Origin: Heliobacteriaceae bacterium
Lineage (GTDB): Bacteria; Bacillota; Desulfitobacteriia; Heliobacteriales; Heliobacteriaceae
Assembly (NCBI GenBank): GCA_028707535.1
Contig: JAQWAU010000002.1
Span: 1 to 64,000 of the forward strand
Length of the DNA: 64,000 nucleotides
Direction: 5' to 3'
This document shows, in pieces, positions 19,186 through 27,640 of the stretch (position 1 is its first letter; the number at the start of each line of letters is the position of its first letter). The position numbers were made by a program, and so were the translations under genes. The notes below the pieces were generated by a model, which saw only the letters and a program-made list of their open reading frames with translations, did no database searches and was not told the DNA's origin.

Positions 19186-20235
19186 ATGCATGTCGGTCAG
19201 GTAAATTCGGTGACAATTGAGCAGGCCTTAAGTGGTGAATTTGGGCCCCTGATCGATGTCCGTTCTGAAGGGGAGTATCGGGACGCAACGATACCAGGCG
19301 CCTTTAATGTGCCGGTATTGGCTGATGAGGAACGGAAGCTGGTGGGAACGACCTACCGTCAAAAAGGACCCGAGCAGGCCCGGTGGCTGGGACTGGAAAT
19401 AATAGGCCCCAAATTACCGAATATATGTGGAATAATTCGGCAGGATATTGCAAAAGGTCCGGCGGTATTGTTTTGCTGGCGTGGTGGGATGCGCAGTAAA
19501 ACAATGGCGACGATTTTGGTATTGATGGGGCTGGAGGTCTATTACCTGGAAGGCGGTTATAAAGCTTTCCGCCGGTTTGTTAACGCTTATTGGGACCAAG
19601 TAGCACATAAAAAACCGCTAGTAATGCTACACGGCAATACTGGTGTAGGAAAAACAGATATTTTGGCTGGGTTGAACCATCTTGGGGTTGGTGTGATTGA
19701 TTTGGAGGCACTAGCTGAAAACCGCGGCAGTGTCTTCGGTGGCATTGGGTATGGGCCAGGGCCTAGTCAGCAGTTGTTTGAAGCCCGCTTGGTAATGGCC
19801 TTGGAAAACTACCGTTCCAAACCATATATGGTAGTGGAATGTGAAAGCCGGCGGATTGGCCGCAATGTGCTGCCTGTGTCGTTCTTTCAGTGGATGCAGG
19901 CAGGGCCGCATATTCACGTTTATGCGGATACAAGGACCAGGGTCGACCGGCTGGTAAATGTTTACTCCACCCAGGGAAATGCGGCTGAATTGCTTGCGGC
20001 GTTACAACGTCTACAGATTCGCCTGGGAAAGGAAAAAACCAAGGCATTATCCCACCAAATTTGTATGGGTAATTACGCGGCGGTAGCAGTTACATTGCTT
20101 AGCCAATATTATGACCCGTTGTACCGTTACCCTAATGGGCCAAGTCAAAAGTATGACTTGAGCGTGGATGCGACATCAGTTGTACAGGTAAGTGGTGTAA
20201 TCGCCGCTTATCTGAGTTCGCGATTTCCAGGATAA
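19186..20235 (+). CDS. selU: tRNA 2-selenouridine synthase (rhodanese + P-loop; SelU/MnmH)
   Basis: IDVRSEGEYRDATIPGAFNVPV, FCWRGGMRSKTMA, HGNTGVGKTDIL, VIDLEALAENRGSVFGGIG. Confidence 0.92.
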   Translation: MHVGQVNSVTIEQALSGEFGPLIDVRSEGEYRDATIPGAFNVPVLADEERKLVGTTYRQKGPEQARWLGLEIIGPKLPNICGIIRQDIAKGPAVLFCWRGGMRSKTMATILVLMGLEVYYLEGGYKAFRRFVNAYWDQVAHKKPLVMLHGNTGVGKTDILAGLNHLGVGVIDLEALAENRGSVFGGIGYGPGPSQQLFEARLVMALENYRSKPYMVVECESRRIGRNVLPVSFFQWMQAGPHIHVYADTRTRVDRLVNVYSTQGNAAELLAALQRLQIRLGKEKTKALSHQICMGNYAAVAVTLLSQYYDPLYRYPNGPSQKYDLSVDATSVVQVSGVIAAYLSSRFPG

Positions 20236-20252
20236 ACGAAAGGAGCCCGCCG

Positions 20253-21062
20253 ATGGCAGATATTGGGCTTGCCCTACGAGAGGCTAGGGAACAGCAGCGG
20301 ATATCTTTGAGGCAAGTAGAAAACGATACCAATATCCGGATCCATTATTTGGTTTCACTTGAGGAAGATGTTTACGAAGAGTTACCAGGCCGTGTTTATG
20401 CCATTGGATTTTTGCGCAGTTATGCCAAATACTTGGGTTTGGATGCAGAGTCACTAGTTGAAGAACTGAAGCGCGAGTGGCGGGATGATGCAATTACGGA
20501 ACCTGCCCCGGTACCAACGGCCAAAAGACGGGACTACTCTGGAAAACCCAAAAATCTATCAATTCGGCTGGCGGGCTATAGTTTAGCTGCCGTGGCGTTT
20601 GCCGCTTTGGTGTTTGTTGCCGTCACCCTGTCCGGTGAGGATAGCCCGGTACCACCGGACCGGCCGATAAGTGTGGGAGAGCAAGTGCCGGTAAGCACTC
20701 CAGGATCAAACGGCAACCAGGGGAACGGGGCCGGCCTGGTAACGCCTGAACAGGAACACCCGGAAAATACCCAAAGTTCTCCGGGAACGGAAACCGCTGT
20801 CCCGGCGGAGGAGTTTAGTGACGGAGTCGTGGTTACTCTCCAGGTACGGCAAGACCGCAGCTGGATGGCCGTAACCCAAGATGGGGTTCCGAAGTTTCAA
20901 GGTAGCCTTAAGGCGGGAGAGACGATTAGTTTTCGGGGGAAAGAAAAAGTCTTTGTCCACGTCGGTAATGCGGGGGTGGTAGAAGTAATTTTGAACGGGA
21001 AAAACATCGGTCCGATGGGTGATCTTAATCAAGTGGTTAAAAAAGAATTTGTCCGTTCGTGA
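20253..21062 (+). CDS. RodZ-like HTH membrane protein (YmfM-like, DUF4115)
   Basis: N-terminal HTH LREAREQQRISLRQVENDTNIRIHYL, one TM, C-terminal RodZ-type domain. Confidence 0.85.
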   Translation: MADIGLALREAREQQRISLRQVENDTNIRIHYLVSLEEDVYEELPGRVYAIGFLRSYAKYLGLDAESLVEELKREWRDDAITEPAPVPTAKRRDYSGKPKNLSIRLAGYSLAAVAFAALVFVAVTLSGEDSPVPPDRPISVGEQVPVSTPGSNGNQGNGAGLVTPEQEHPENTQSSPGTETAVPAEEFSDGVVVTLQVRQDRSWMAVTQDGVPKFQGSLKAGETISFRGKEKVFVHVGNAGVVEVILNGKNIGPMGDLNQVVKKEFVRS

Positions 21063-21069
21063 AATACAA

Positions 21070-21101
21070 AAAGGTGACCTCAATAAAAGTCACCTTTTTT
21101 T
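21070..21101 (+). terminator. Rho-independent terminator
   Basis: AAAGGTGAC...GTCACCTTTTTTT. Confidence 0.85.
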
Positions 21102-21106
21102 CGATC

Positions 21107-21183
<77 letters not shown>

Positions 21184-21192
21184 CTTAAATTA

Positions 21193-21267
21193 TGGTGCGC
21201 CCGGCAGGAATCGAACCTGCGCACCTGGTTCCGGAGACCAGTGCTCTATCCACTGAGCTACGGGCGC
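21193..21267 (-). tRNA. tRNA-Arg(CCG)
   Basis: Cloverleaf, anticodon loop CTCCGGA, encoded CCA. Confidence 0.95.
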
Positions 21268-21465
21268 CTATCGGGTCTACCGATTTACCGGCGACGTTCT
21301 GTAGTTTAACAAAAATGACATAGAAAGTCAAGAGTTTCAGTAGTCTTAGGTGCATATTATCTGGAACAATGGGGTAAAGAAACATGAAGATAAGCAGGAT
21401 TCTTTCCAGATTGCATAGAAGAAAGAATTGTTGGAATTGCATGGTTATAGAAGGGGGTTATTCCA

Positions 21466-21729
21466 ATGTCGCCAAAGTTTGAACCAAATCGGTTCATTAG
21501 TCCTGGAACGGCTCACCGGTGTTTTGGTATAGAGTCTCAAGCGTTGAAGCAAGCGGTGACTGATGGGTTGATTCCAGGCATTGTCGAGAGAAACCGGGTA
21601 CGGGTACGCGAAAACGATTTAATTGCGGCGATCGAAACAGGAATACTTACCCAGTCGCCACGGTTTTTGGGATTATATGATGGGAAGCTTAAAGAAGTGG
21701 CCACCGGTGTATTCCGGACGGTGGTTTAG
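21466..21729 (+). CDS. Small protein with possible MerR/excisionase-like HTH
   Basis: 87-aa ORF with good RBS (AAGGGGG); FISPGTAHRCFGIESQALKQAVTDGLIPGIVERNRVRVRENDLIAAIE resembles MerR-type HTH spacing. Confidence 0.5.
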   Translation: MSPKFEPNRFISPGTAHRCFGIESQALKQAVTDGLIPGIVERNRVRVRENDLIAAIETGILTQSPRFLGLYDGKLKEVATGVFRTVV

Positions 21730-21765
21730 TAAGCATGAAAAAGACATTGATTATTTGAAGCAAGA

Positions 21766-21800
21766 AGCGCCGGTCAAAATTTGACGGTGCTTTTTGTTTT
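21766..21800 (+). terminator. Terminator after the 87-aa ORF
   Basis: AGCGCCGGTCAAA/TTTGACGGTGCT then TTTTTGTTTTT. Confidence 0.8.
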
Positions 21801-21901
21801 TGCCGGCAGAGGATCCGACTGGCACGATTTGCCGGAACAAAATTCGGATAAACCGGGGAAAGCTAAGTACACATTTGTTTACGAAGGCTGGTGAGTTATT
21901 G

Positions 21902-22822
21902 GTGCGATTTGACATAATTATTATTGGTGCTGGTCCAGCCGGATTAGCGGCGGGGATTCAATTGGCCCGGTATAATTACTCTGTGCTGGCTTTCGATGGG
22001 GGCGACAGCAGAACGATCGCGGCACCAAAGATTAATAACTATTTAGGTTTCCCCCAGGGTATATCCGGAAAAGATTTTTTGCGGCTGGGTCGGGAACAAG
22101 CGCAATTATTTGGCACCGAAATTGTCAAAAGCCAGGTTTCTAAAATTGAAAAGGTAGCCGACGATAATTTTAAAGTTACGACGAGTAGTGCTAACTATAA
22201 TTGCCGTTGTCTTATCTTTGCCACCGGAGTTGAAGAGGGGCAGCCGGATGTTGCCAACCGGTACGATTTTATCGGTCGTTCTCTGTATTACAGCCTCAGT
22301 ACTAATGGTTACGAATTCAGCGGGTCAAAGGCTGCTGTCTTGGGGCATGACAAGTTCGCCGCAGTTAAGGCCCTGGATTTGCTTGATTATACCCACGATG
22401 TTTGCATTTTAACAAACGGGTTACCCTTGGCGGGTGATGAAGAAATCAGGCTTTTACTTGCGGAAAATAACATTGAAGTGATTACCGACCCGATTGAGCG
22501 GATGGAAGGTAAAAACCGGGAAAAAGGACAGCTGGCGGCAATAGTATTCCAAAACGGGAAGAGCAGGGCCGTAGACACAGCTTTATCAACTTACGGTGTA
22601 AAACCAAATTCGGCTCTCGCCAAAGATCTGGGTATAGCTACTGATCACGATGGGTTTATTCTAGTTGATGAATCGATGCAGACCAACATTTCCCGGGTTT
22701 ACGCAGTTGGGGATGTGGCGGCTACAACCCGGTTGTTGATCCTTGGGGTCGCCGAAGGAGTAAAAGCAGCGTTGGACATTCATAACATTCTTCGGTCCCC
22801 GACTGGTCAAATAATGGATTAA
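21902..22822 (+). CDS. Thioredoxin-reductase-fold NAD(P)/FAD oxidoreductase lacking CxxC
   Basis: FDIIIIGAGPAGLAAGIQLARY, CLIFATGVEEG, YAVGDVAA; the usual CATCDG position reads YYSLSTNG; GTG start at 21902. Confidence 0.88.
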   Translation: MRFDIIIIGAGPAGLAAGIQLARYNYSVLAFDGGDSRTIAAPKINNYLGFPQGISGKDFLRLGREQAQLFGTEIVKSQVSKIEKVADDNFKVTTSSANYNCRCLIFATGVEEGQPDVANRYDFIGRSLYYSLSTNGYEFSGSKAAVLGHDKFAAVKALDLLDYTHDVCILTNGLPLAGDEEIRLLLAENNIEVITDPIERMEGKNREKGQLAAIVFQNGKSRAVDTALSTYGVKPNSALAKDLGIATDHDGFILVDESMQTNISRVYAVGDVAATTRLLILGVAEGVKAALDIHNILRSPTGQIMD

Positions 22823-23220
22823 AAGATACAAGCCTTGATTATCCAGCCGAAAGCAAGATAAAGGCTCATGACGATAAAACCAACCGCCCGGTTGTCGTGC
22901 GCAATTTGCGCCCGGACATTTAGGCCGGGTAAAATAACTTGAAATCCGTAACCGGCGATCAAGAGCATGGCAAAACCAAGGGCACTCCAGCCAAGAATTT
23001 GCCAAATTGTATCATTGTGGATAATTGCTTGGTGCAGGATTAAAGCAGTGGCTAGGATTTCTCCCCCCAAGGCCAAGGCTACCGCCAGGTTACCTTGGGC
23101 TAATTGTTCCCGGATCCGATCGATTGGGGTTAAAAAATGAAAAATCAACCCGATGCCGATTATGACCAGGCAGCTAAACAAAAACAATAATAAGGCGAAA
23201 ACTGCGGGATGGGTTAACAT
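22819..23220 (-). CDS. DUF350 family membrane protein
   Basis: Multi-TM ORF with the paired small-membrane-repeat organisation typical of DUF350 proteins. Confidence 0.65.
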   Translation of the reverse strand: MLTHPAVFALLLFLFSCLVIIGIGLIFHFLTPIDRIREQLAQGNLAVALALGGEILATALILHQAIIHNDTIWQILGWSALGFAMLLIAGYGFQVILPGLNVRAQIAHDNRAVGFIVMSLYLAFGWIIKACIF

Positions 23221-23385
23221 TTAAGCAACCTCCGTAAATTAAATAAAAAGGCTTATTAAGGTGAAAATTAGTTTACGGGATTTTACCATCGCCGTCAAGG
23301 GTATTCACGGTAAAAAGGAGGATCAAAGTCTTGCCGTGTCGAAAAACACCCGATAAAGGACTGTTTTGAGAAAAGGGGTAGAAGC

Positions 23386-23721
23386 GTGGAGGACTGGCTA
23401 TTGGGGGCCGGGGAAAAGCCTTACCGGATTTTAACGACGGTTGCTGGTGTTGCCGGTACGGATCTAAAAGAAGTAAACTTTTTCACTAAAATGAATGCCG
23501 ACGGGCTGATTGATTGCCTCCTTGTTTTTGACTACGGGGACCGCCAAACTGTCCGGAAAGCTCGGGATTTCCCACCAGACCAATTCGTTCACTTCTTCCA
23601 GGGGGTGCAGCAGCGCTGCCCGTTACCTTTCAAGATCATCGACGGGCAAACGGAACCAGAATTAGCGACAAGCATGTGGGAAGCTTTCGTGGGTCAGTTT
23701 GCCGTGGCAGTCGGCCAATAG
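23386..23721 (+). CDS. Hypothetical protein (111 aa)
   Basis: ORF with upstream AAAAGGGG and a downstream terminator; no family recognised. Confidence 0.6.
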   Translation: MEDWLLGAGEKPYRILTTVAGVAGTDLKEVNFFTKMNADGLIDCLLVFDYGDRQTVRKARDFPPDQFVHFFQGVQQRCPLPFKIIDGQTEPELATSMWEAFVGQFAVAVGQ

Positions 23722-23760
23722 CCTAAAGTCCAGGGTAATTGCCGCAAAGGTGAAAACAAA

Positions 23761-23785
23761 AAGACCGGGCACTGCCCGGTCTTTT
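23761..23785 (+). terminator. Rho-independent terminator
   Basis: AAGACCGGGC-act-GCCCGGTCTTTTATT. Confidence 0.85.
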
Positions 23786-23797
23786 ATTGTTTATCCC

Positions 23798-23880
23798 TGG
23801 TGCGAGAGGGGGGACTTGAACCCCCACGGTTACCCACACGCCCCTCAAACGTGCGCGTCTGCCGATTCCGCCACTCTCGC
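23798..23880 (-). tRNA. tRNA-Leu(GAG)
   Basis: Class II tRNA with long variable arm, anticodon loop TTGAGGG, encoded CCA. Confidence 0.93.
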
Positions 23881-23886
23881 CTGAGT

Positions 23887-23962
23887 TGGAGCCGCTGACC
23901 GGAATTGAACCGGTGACCTTATCCTTACCAAGGATACGCTCTACCGACTGAGCTACAGCGGC
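23887..23962 (-). tRNA. tRNA-Thr(GGT)
   Basis: Cloverleaf, anticodon loop TTGGTAA, encoded CCA. Confidence 0.95.
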
Positions 23963-23967
23963 ATAAT

Positions 23968-24041
23968 TGGAGCGGGTGATGGGAATCGAACCCACGTGTC
24001 CAGCTTGGGAAGCTGGTGTTCTACCATTGAACTACACCCGC
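23968..24041 (-). tRNA. tRNA-Gly(CCC)
   Basis: Cloverleaf, anticodon loop TTCCCAA, encoded CCA. Confidence 0.95.
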
Positions 24042-24067
24042 ATTGTGGCAACACAAAATAAAAAATA

Positions 24068-24153
24068 TGGTGCCGAAGGCCGGGGTCGAACCGGCACGAG
24101 GAAACCTCACTGGTTTTTGAGACCAGCGCGTCTGCCTATTCCGCCACTTCGGC
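24068..24153 (-). tRNA. tRNA-Leu(CAA)
   Basis: Class II tRNA, anticodon loop CTCAAAA, encoded CCA. Confidence 0.95.
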
Positions 24154-24163
24154 AAATATAAAC

Positions 24164-24240
24164 TGGTGGGCGATGACGGAATCGAACCGCCGACCTCATG
24201 CATGTGAGGCATGCGCTCTAACCAGCTGAGCTAATCGCCC
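24164..24240 (-). tRNA. tRNA-Val(CAC)
   Basis: Cloverleaf, anticodon loop CTCACAT, encoded CCA. Confidence 0.95.
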
Positions 24241-24344
24241 GCATTGGCGGCCAAGCGTCAATGATGTAATCTAATTTAACAAATCCCGGACCTAAAGTCA
24301 ACAGCAAAAAATGGATAAATGGATTTCCCCCGGATTTTACCCCC

Positions 24345-24372
24345 TTGACTTTTTTGCGGGGTAGTGTAGAAT
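24345..24372 (+). promoter_or_regulatory. Candidate sigma-A promoter of tRNA-Pro
   Basis: TTGACT-16 nt-TAGAAT directly upstream of the tRNA. Confidence 0.65.
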
Positions 24373-24382
24373 TAAAAACATT

Positions 24383-24459
24383 CGGGGCGTAGCGCAGTTT
24401 GGTAGCGCGCTTGGTTCGGGACCAAGAGGTCGCAGGTTCAAATCCTGTCGCCCCGACCA
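24383..24459 (+). tRNA. tRNA-Pro(CGG)
   Basis: Cloverleaf, anticodon loop TTCGGGA, encoded CCA. Confidence 0.95.
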
Positions 24460-24507
24460 TTGAATCGACAATCTGCTCCTGTATTCGGGGGTTTTTTCTT
24501 TTTTAAA

Positions 24508-24562
24508 CCCAAAAAAAGAAACGGCACTATGCTGGGCTCATTGCGCCGGCAAAGTGCCGTTT
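24508..24562 (-). terminator. Terminator of the downstream OxlT-like gene (minus strand)
   Basis: Perfect 10-bp AAACGGCACT/AGTGCCGTTT stem followed on the minus strand by a T-run. Confidence 0.75.
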
Positions 24563-24626
24563 GTCTTTAGTCTGGGCCCCTTATGAAAGGGGGGTTTTTA
24601 TGTTCCGGGGTAGAGTACCAGTCGGT

Positions 24627-25907
24627 TTATCTGGCGCGGGCGGCGGCCGGCCGTCGCTTAGGTGCGGTGATTGCCCGCTGCATGTATTCTTGCTGGGCTT
24701 TGGGCATCTTTGTGATTGTGGTTAAGCCGACGCCGACGACGGATAGCACGGCAGCGATAATAAAGGCGGTGGCATAAGTACCGGTGCTGTCCTTGATTAC
24801 GCCCGCCAACATTGGCCCAAACACACCACCAATACCCCAACCGGTGAAAATAATTCCGTAGTTGGTGCCCAGGTTCTTGGTACCGTAGAAATCGGCGGTT
24901 GCCGAAGGCATGACCGCCAGTGTCGAGCCATAGTCAAAGCCGAGGATGACCAAGGCAATGGCCACCGCGTAGGGAGAATTAATAAAGTTAAGGGCAACCA
25001 GGATGATTGCCGAAAGGCCCAAGGTAATCCGTAAGGTTTGCATCCGGCCGATTTTATCGGAAACGCCACCGGCAATCAGCCGGCCTCCGGCGTTGGCGGC
25101 GGCTAAAACGGCAACCAGCACGAAGCCCCAGTTTGCCCCGGAAAGGGAAGACAAGATGTTTGCGGCGTGACCGATAATCATCAATCCGGATACGGCCGCA
25201 CAGACAAAGATGAGCCAGAGGTAGAAGAATTGGGGGGTTTTGAACACTTCCCCCGGGCTAAACTGTAAAACCGGCGGGGCGGTGGCTGAAGCACCGGCCG
25301 TTTTTGCTCCCGCTGTTTCCGGGGGTGGCACTAGCAGCTGGGCAAGCAGTACGCTAACGATCATAAAGCCAATACCCAGATACAGAAATGATTGCTGAAT
25401 GCCAAAAGTAGTTAGCATGTAATTAGCCAAAGGTGAGGCATAAATCGGTGCTCCACCGAAACCGGTAACTACAATACCGGAAATAAGACCTTTCATCGAT
25501 AACGGAAACCATTTGATGGCAACCGGTGTGGCGGCCGCGTAAGCCAAACCGATCCCCGACCCGGTAATTAACCCAAACCCAATGGTAACCAAGGTGGGTG
25601 TTGGGGCAAAGCTGGCGATAATTAGTCCACCGCCGCAGAGGGCTCCTCCCAAAGTAGCAGTAATCCGGGCCCCTATCTTGTCTTGCATTTTGCCCCCTGG
25701 CCACATGAGCGCGGCAAACATGGCACAGGCCAAGGCATAGGGAATAGAAGCATTAAAGGTTGACCAGCCGTAGTTTGCAATAAACTCTTTGCTAAAAACG
25801 CTCCAGGTGTACAGGATTCCCAAGGTCAAATTGACGCCGAGACCTGCCAAAACGACGATCCAACCGCGTTTTGATTGACTCACACCAGAACCTCCTCTAT
25901 TTGCCAT
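24627..25907 (-). CDS. MFS transporter, OxlT-like (oxalate/formate antiporter family)
   Basis: 12-TM pattern; GLGVNLTLGILYTWSVFSKEF, NYGIIFTGWGIGGVFGPMLAG typical of OxlT-type MFS. Confidence 0.85.
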   Translation of the reverse strand: MANRGGSGVSQSKRGWIVVLAGLGVNLTLGILYTWSVFSKEFIANYGWSTFNASIPYALACAMFAALMWPGGKMQDKIGARITATLGGALCGGGLIIASFAPTPTLVTIGFGLITGSGIGLAYAAATPVAIKWFPLSMKGLISGIVVTGFGGAPIYASPLANYMLTTFGIQQSFLYLGIGFMIVSVLLAQLLVPPPETAGAKTAGASATAPPVLQFSPGEVFKTPQFFYLWLIFVCAAVSGLMIIGHAANILSSLSGANWGFVLVAVLAAANAGGRLIAGGVSDKIGRMQTLRITLGLSAIILVALNFINSPYAVAIALVILGFDYGSTLAVMPSATADFYGTKNLGTNYGIIFTGWGIGGVFGPMLAGVIKDSTGTYATAFIIAAVLSVVGVGLTTITKMPKAQQEYMQRAITAPKRRPAAARAR

Positions 25908-26003
25908 ATCGAGTCAATCCGAGACCGAGGCTAATTAGAAACAATTAACGGTCTCGTTGCCTAGGTTGCTTTTCCACCTCCTTTTAGGGAATAATTCGAA
26001 CCC

Positions 26004-26032
26004 ATTGTAATTGAAACGACAAAAAATGACAA
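26004..26032 (-). promoter_or_regulatory. Candidate sigma-A promoter for the 24627-25907 MFS gene
   Basis: Minus strand TTGTCA-17 nt-TACAAT. Confidence 0.55.
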
Positions 26033-26091
26033 GTAGCAATATTCATAAAATTGCAATTAATCCACCTCTAAAATGGGCTTGAGGGTTAATA

Positions 26092-26120
26092 AAAAAGCAC
26101 CCTGGTTGACCAGGGCGCTA
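26092..26120 (-). terminator. Terminator of the 26165-27472 MFS gene
   Basis: Minus strand GCGCCCTGGT-ca-ACCAGGGTGCTTTTTT. Confidence 0.85.
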
Positions 26121-26164
26121 AAACGGGGTTTTGTTACGGGTCTGTTAAACTCAATGGCTGTCGC

Positions 26165-27472
26165 TTATGCCGTCTTAGTTTGCGGCGGTTTGAGGATGAA
26201 CGAAATAACCAGCGAGATGAGGACCGCCGCAGCGGCAACGTAGAATGGCGCGGAGTAACTTTGGGAGTAATCTAACAACCAGCTCCCGACTAGGTTTCCG
26301 GCAAAGCCGGCGAAGCCGAATGAGGTGAACAACAGCCCGTAGTTGGAGCCTTGGGCGGTTGGACCATAATATTGCAGACAAGCAGCCGGGAACAGGGTGA
26401 ACATGGATCCGTAGTTCCAACCAATTACGGCGGCAACAATACATAACAAGACAAAGTTGGCGCCGGACGGGTAAAGCATAACCAGGGCGATGGTCTGGAG
26501 AATGAAAATCAAGAGGAAACAGATTTTAGTGCCTACTTTATCGGAAAGGGCGCCGATGAGCACCCGGCTGAGGGCGTTCAAGGCGGCCAAGGAACTGACG
26601 GCGTAACTGGCCTGTAAGGCGATCAGTAAGGCGTCGGGGGAACCTTTGAGCGGTAAGACGCCGGTTATTGCCTTGAAGGCATCGGACATAGAAATAATAC
26701 CGTGGTTGGCAATATGGCCGATTACCATCAGACCGGCGAAACTGCCGCAAAAATAGGAGATGTATAGGAGCCAAAATTGGGGGGTGCGGATCGTTTCGGA
26801 AAAGGTAAAGTCACGGGTACTTTTTTGCCCTGGCTTTTGTGCCGGGGGTGTCCAGCCCGCCGGCTTCCAGCCCGGTGGTGGCACGGCCAGGCAGAACGCG
26901 CTAATTACCGCCATAATCGCCATGACAATACCTACATATAAGAAAACGCTTCTAAGCCCGACAGAAGCAATCAAGGTTGTTGCCAACGGTCCCATGACGA
27001 AAGAACCCAAGCCCAAGCCAACCACGGCCAAGCCGGTAGCCAAAGCCTTGCGATCCGGCCACCACTTCGGAGCGGTGGCAATCGGCGGCAGATAGACTAA
27101 GCCACCGCCAAAGCCGGCGATGATGCCATAGTATAGATATAATTCGTATTTACTCGTGATGGTACTGACCAGGGCGAAGCCGATACCTAGGATAATGCCG
27201 CCAATAAGGACAACAATGCGGGGTCCGTATTTGTCGCTAAGTCTGCCCGCCGGGTAAGTCATACAGCCGAAAACCAACAGGCAAAGGGCGTAAGCTAAAG
27301 AAACGTCGGTAGTCGTCCATTCGGGAAACATCTGTTGAAACGGCTTGATAAAGACGCTAAATGCATATAAGAGTAAACCGCACGTGGTACTGCCTAAAAC
27401 GCCACCAATCAGGGGAATCCACCTCGGCATTTTGACCTCGGGAACAGAAGTTGTCGCCGCCATGGTTTTCAC
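26165..27472 (-). CDS. MFS transporter, OxlT-like (paralogue of the neighbouring gene)
   Basis: Same architecture as 24627-25907; [20 protein letters not shown] and [20 protein letters not shown]. Confidence 0.85.
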   Translation of the reverse strand: MKTMAATTSVPEVKMPRWIPLIGGVLGSTTCGLLLYAFSVFIKPFQQMFPEWTTTDVSLAYALCLLVFGCMTYPAGRLSDKYGPRIVVLIGGIILGIGFALVSTITSKYELYLYYGIIAGFGGGLVYLPPIATAPKWWPDRKALATGLAVVGLGLGSFVMGPLATTLIASVGLRSVFLYVGIVMAIMAVISAFCLAVPPPGWKPAGWTPPAQKPGQKSTRDFTFSETIRTPQFWLLYISYFCGSFAGLMVIGHIANHGIISMSDAFKAITGVLPLKGSPDALLIALQASYAVSSLAALNALSRVLIGALSDKVGTKICFLLIFILQTIALVMLYPSGANFVLLCIVAAVIGWNYGSMFTLFPAACLQYYGPTAQGSNYGLLFTSFGFAGFAGNLVGSWLLDYSQSYSAPFYVAAAAVLISLVISFILKPPQTKTA

Positions 27473-27611
27473 TCCTTTCCTTGGGAAACATCGGTTGTAC
27501 GAGGGAATAGACCAGGCGTTCCGGAGTCAGGAGCAGTTGCCTTGATCACCTCCTTTTTTGGCAAGGTTCATTTTGATCGTAATAGACGGCAACTAAAATT
27601 ACAAGAATATT

Positions 27612-27640
27612 ATGATAATTTAATTAAATTTGATTGTCTA
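27612..27640 (-). promoter_or_regulatory. Candidate promoter for the 26165-27472 MFS gene
   Basis: Minus strand TAGACA-17 nt-TATCAT in an AT-rich stretch. Confidence 0.5.

Noticed and set aside
23887-24240. Minus-strand ORFs across the tRNA cluster
   Set aside because: They read through tRNA genes and are not protein coding.
27541-27556. GATCACCTCCTTTTTT resembling the 3' end of 16S rRNA
   Set aside because: Only the anti-SD tail matches; it is simply the complement of an extended Shine-Dalgarno on the minus strand, not an rRNA fragment.
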